Assembly (NCBI RefSeq): GCF_030273125.1
Contig: NC_081526.1
Coordinates: 38,659,105 to 38,723,104 of the forward strand
DNA: 64,000 nucleotides
Source: Centropristis striata
Taxonomy: Eukaryota > Chordata > Actinopteri > Perciformes > Serranidae
Direction: 5' to 3'
The notes beneath the pieces are model-generated. The model was not told the DNA's origin. It saw nothing but the letters and a program-made list of their open reading frames with translations, and did no database searches. This document shows, one piece after another, positions 60,872-64,000 of the stretch. Positions within the stretch are counted from its first letter, which is position 1. Each line of letters begins with the position of its first letter. The translations under genes and the position numbers were made by a program.

Positions 60872-63694
60872 CAGTGTGTTTGCATCAATGGTTTCATTTT
60901 AACATATTCTATGCAGTTTGCATGATATCCTAAAAAAATAACAGTCACTGTTTCAAACATGTTGCCAACATTGTGACACAGAACTACTTATTTAGGCACC
61001 AAAACGACTTTTAAGGACCGCCACTTTAAAAATCAGCGTCCCAGCTCATTGTGACAGTCTCCTCCTCTCCTGACAACATTTTGTGGGACAGCTGCAAAAG
61101 TCAGTGGATTACTGTTCATAGGAATGTGATCTGTCATGAGAACAGCCCGTATGGTCACTTTCAGCTCCAAAAACTAACGATGGTGAGGACCAAAATGCCT
61201 AACTTGAGCCTTCAAAGCGTTGGGTGACATCATGGTGGCTGCGTCCTCTTCTCTCTCTCAGTCTGTGCTCACTAACTACATCCAGAGCTGCTCACTAAAC
61301 TTATTTCTCTATATTAAATGTTGTCTAGTCCTGTCTGGTCTTTACTGAAGGAACTTCATGATTCTGTCAATATTTTATACCTTGTAGTCATGTATTTACT
61401 GCAGCGAGGGTCACTGAGGTCCTGCAGCCTCCTATAGAGACAGAAACTGTGTACAAAATGCTAAATTTACATATTTATATCAATACAAAATTTTCTCATG
61501 TGTCTCAATACAAACATGCAAATACACGCGCTCTCACACACACACACACACACACAAGCACACAGTTTCACACAGGTATGCAGTCACGTTAAGAGAAACC
61601 TGACCTACCTGACGGATCGAAACTACTCCTACGCTGCTCTGTTAACCCCTCAGTGTTCAGCGTGGGAAACAATGCTTTGGCAATAGCAACTAATTCCTGC
61701 TCAAATACCTGAGATGGATGGATGGCTGGATAGATAATGGATGGATACACTGATAAACGTTGACACGGCCTCGAAAAGGAGAAGGAGAATAGAGAGATAG
61801 AGGTTCCATATTAGGAAGAAAAGGTGAGGTGTAGAAAGAGGAGCGAGGAAAAGGTTGTCAATACGCCTTTTCTCATTTGTTCCCTCTACTTTCCTTCCCT
61901 TGCTTGCCTATAAGAGATATCTGAGGCCAAAGGGCAGACAGCCTTTTCAGAGAAACATGATTGCAGCCTTGTTGCGAAAGGCCTTTCATTTAGAAATATG
62001 TGACTTTCTGTTAAAGGAGAAAGCTGAAGCATTCCCTCTCCCATCACGGCTTTTCTCCACAACCCAATACACGGCACAGAGAGACCTTGTGCCTCAGAAA
62101 AAAGGCCTTTCAAGACACTCGTGTTTTCAAGGTCCTGCCTTGAAAGGCAGTAGAGTTTTATAGACATAAAAAAATCAACATCCACCATCAAACCGGTGTT
62201 AAAATTCTGAGTTTTTCTGGTTATTCTAACTGTAACTGTAAGGTGTTTTTTGTGTGTTTACCAAAGATCTATATTTGATGAATATAATCCTGTCCTGAAG
62301 CAAAGTAGAGATAAATCTTCTGCATGTCTCTTCAGCTCCCAAAAAACATTTTCCACTTTTATTTTCTCAGCAGAATGCTGTGTCATACTCTGGCCTTAGC
62401 CGTGCTCAGCACAGGCTGCTCTCTTATTTTGGCCTCAAGCACTTGGAGGTTATGTAGCTTAGGTCAATACCATGTGCGTGTGACCAGTGTACCGCGGGGT
62501 GATGTCACATGGCTTGTGAAAGTCCCACTTTGATGTCAGCAATTAGACGGTGGAACTCTGAGCTAGAGCCTCAGAATCTCAGCTCACCGGTTGCTACGTT
62601 ACTCCATGAAAAACATTTGATGTCTGGATCCTTATCAGTGATAGGGTGGAAATCTGCTCATGCTTACGTCACATCAAGTACCTCTCACATGATATTATCC
62701 ATTAATGTGGAAGCTGGAAAAGCAGTTTATGTTCTGTGGCTCATATGACTCAACTATGAATATTATTTATTTATTTATTTATTAGAGTGAGTTCAGATGC
62801 AGCAGGTGTTCCACAACAAATTTTTTTTATCCTTTATCCTTTTAAGACTGCACTGTAAAAAGAAAAAAGTTTTTTTTTTACAAAACTTTACTGTACATTA
62901 ACCCATTGAAGCCTGGAAAGCGGATACGTCGTTTTGTAGTATTTGTATAAGCTCTCAAATACTTTTTGAATTTCATTTCTATCTGCAACAGAGGCTGAAA
63001 AATCTATTATTTAGTAGAAGAGTTGACACTTCTGTTGAATTTACAGAAAAACTTCAGGTTTTAGGGGCTGATTTTAAAATCGCCCAGAGGTTTTACAGGC
63101 GTTTTAGGCGTTTTTGCAAATTCCATCAAAAACAATTAGCTTCATTATAAATAAAAATGTTTTTATTTTACCATTCAGCAATATAATGTGTAATATTTTT
63201 TACATAAAAGTCACTGTAACCTCATATTTAAGACCATTAAGCAATTAAAAATCCTGTAAAAAGAATCTTAATTTTTAATATAGGGAGATATTATATTATT
63301 ATAAGATATAAACATCATATTGCAGGAAAGAAAACAGTCGTCTTTAGCACGCTGCTCTTATTCTCACACATTTCCCTCACAGTGCGGTATTTTAAAGCTC
63401 GTGCGTGGGCAGGTCCTGTCCACACAGTACATGACCTGAAAGTTGTGTGATGTAGGCCACGCTGATAAGAGGAAGACAAGAAGACTGGGAAACATTACTG
63501 TGCGCTGCTTTATCACCTGTGTGTGTCCTTTGATATAGTTTCAGTGGTGGCGGATCAAAGCTAGCTGCCGGCTCTGGGGAGTTCTGCTACTGTAGCCGCC
63601 TGCCGCTGCTGGTGGACTTCAGCCAGCAGCTCGCACTTCTGCCCTTTCACAGACTTGGAATGACTTGTAACAGTTGGGTAATGATGACTGTAAG
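60872..63694. other. 2.8 kb without recognised genes
   Basis: It contains a (CA)n tract near 61535-61555 and a ggatggatgg tract near 61713. A G+C-balanced segment at 61860-62160 repeats aaggcctttca words (61978, 62103, and inverted ccttgaaagg at 62138). No domain is recognisable in its open frames. Otherwise AT-rich DNA. Confidence 0.35.
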
Positions 63695-63739
63695 TCACAC
63701 ACACACACACACACACACACAGGGGCAAACTGCAGAGTT

Positions 63740-63776
<37 letters not shown>
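63695..63776. repeat. facing (CA)n and (GT)n tracts
   Basis: (CA)n at 63695-63721 is followed after about 20 bp by (GT)n at 63742-63770, then gcgcgc. The two tracts are complementary and could fold as a hairpin. Confidence 0.95.
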
Positions 63777-63933
63777 CCTTTGGAAAGATCCCTTTATTCA
63801 CTCCAGTTCCTGAAGCTTTCTGGCAGAGGTGTCTCATTTCCATATTAGGGATTTCCCTCATTTTTACACTGTAACACAAACTCAAATACACAATGGGCCA
63901 AAATTTAGCAGGCCAACATTGAACAAATTAACC

Positions 63934-64000
63934 GGTAACACTTTACAATAACCATCATTTATAAATGGTAAACAGATACTTTATTAATGTTTAATCGACA
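63934..64000 (+). mobile_element. GGTAACACTTTAC hAT-type element, cut by the window edge
   Basis: The first 67 bp match 58716 onward (ggtaacactttacaataacc, atcatttataaatgg). The rest lies off the right edge. Confidence 0.85.

Overview
This is vertebrate nuclear DNA, almost certainly from a teleost fish. It has long introns with GT-AG splice sites, dense microsatellites, and many interspersed repeats of types common in ray-finned fish: hAT and Tc1/mariner-like miniature elements, elements with CACTG ends, and L2-type and Rex1/CR1-like LINE remnants. There are no operons, ribosome binding sites, CRISPR arrays or other prokaryotic features.

Only one protein-coding gene can be supported. It is ccdc80 (coiled-coil domain containing 80, also DRO1/URB/SSG1), a secreted extracellular-matrix protein, on the minus strand. 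Six coding exons are visible, in transcript order 15131-14441, 13658-13461, 11965-11481, 9271-8939, 7937-7781 and 2479-2343. They join in a consistent reading frame into 2001 nt (667 codons), starting at an ATG with an excellent Kozak context and an in-frame stop just upstream. They cover the signal peptide, the first P-DUDES-type domain, a Thr-rich linker, a Lys-rich linker and most of the second domain. The remaining exons, including the third domain, lie off the left edge.

Layout: 1-15131 is ccdc80, whose introns hold a 20-bp minisatellite, a palindromic MITE, a hAT-type element and a duplicated 235-bp repeat. 15132-16700 is the presumed 5' flank or promoter. 16733-18326 is a threefold tandem of (GATA)n plus a retroposon-like end. 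From 18327 to 64000 I see no supportable exon. That stretch is intergenic or intronic DNA filled with nested transposons, two LINE reverse-transcriptase remnants (49.4-50.8 kb and 52.1-52.5 kb), a 360-bp tandem repeat (47-48 kb) and simple repeats.

The most interesting signals concern mobile DNA. (1) A transposable-element fragment abuts the Thr-rich exon of ccdc80 and appears to supply its 3' splice-site region. (2) Three or more families share CACTG ends and 2-bp target duplications. One copy instead has an exactly abutting direct repeat of about 46 bp. (3) One roughly 20-bp motif is arrayed inside unrelated nonautonomous transposons (three hAT types and a Tc1-like type). (4) A reverse-transcriptase motif is tandemly triplicated inside a dead LINE. 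I found no evidence for a new multi-gene system. All calls come from reading the sequence, with no database search.
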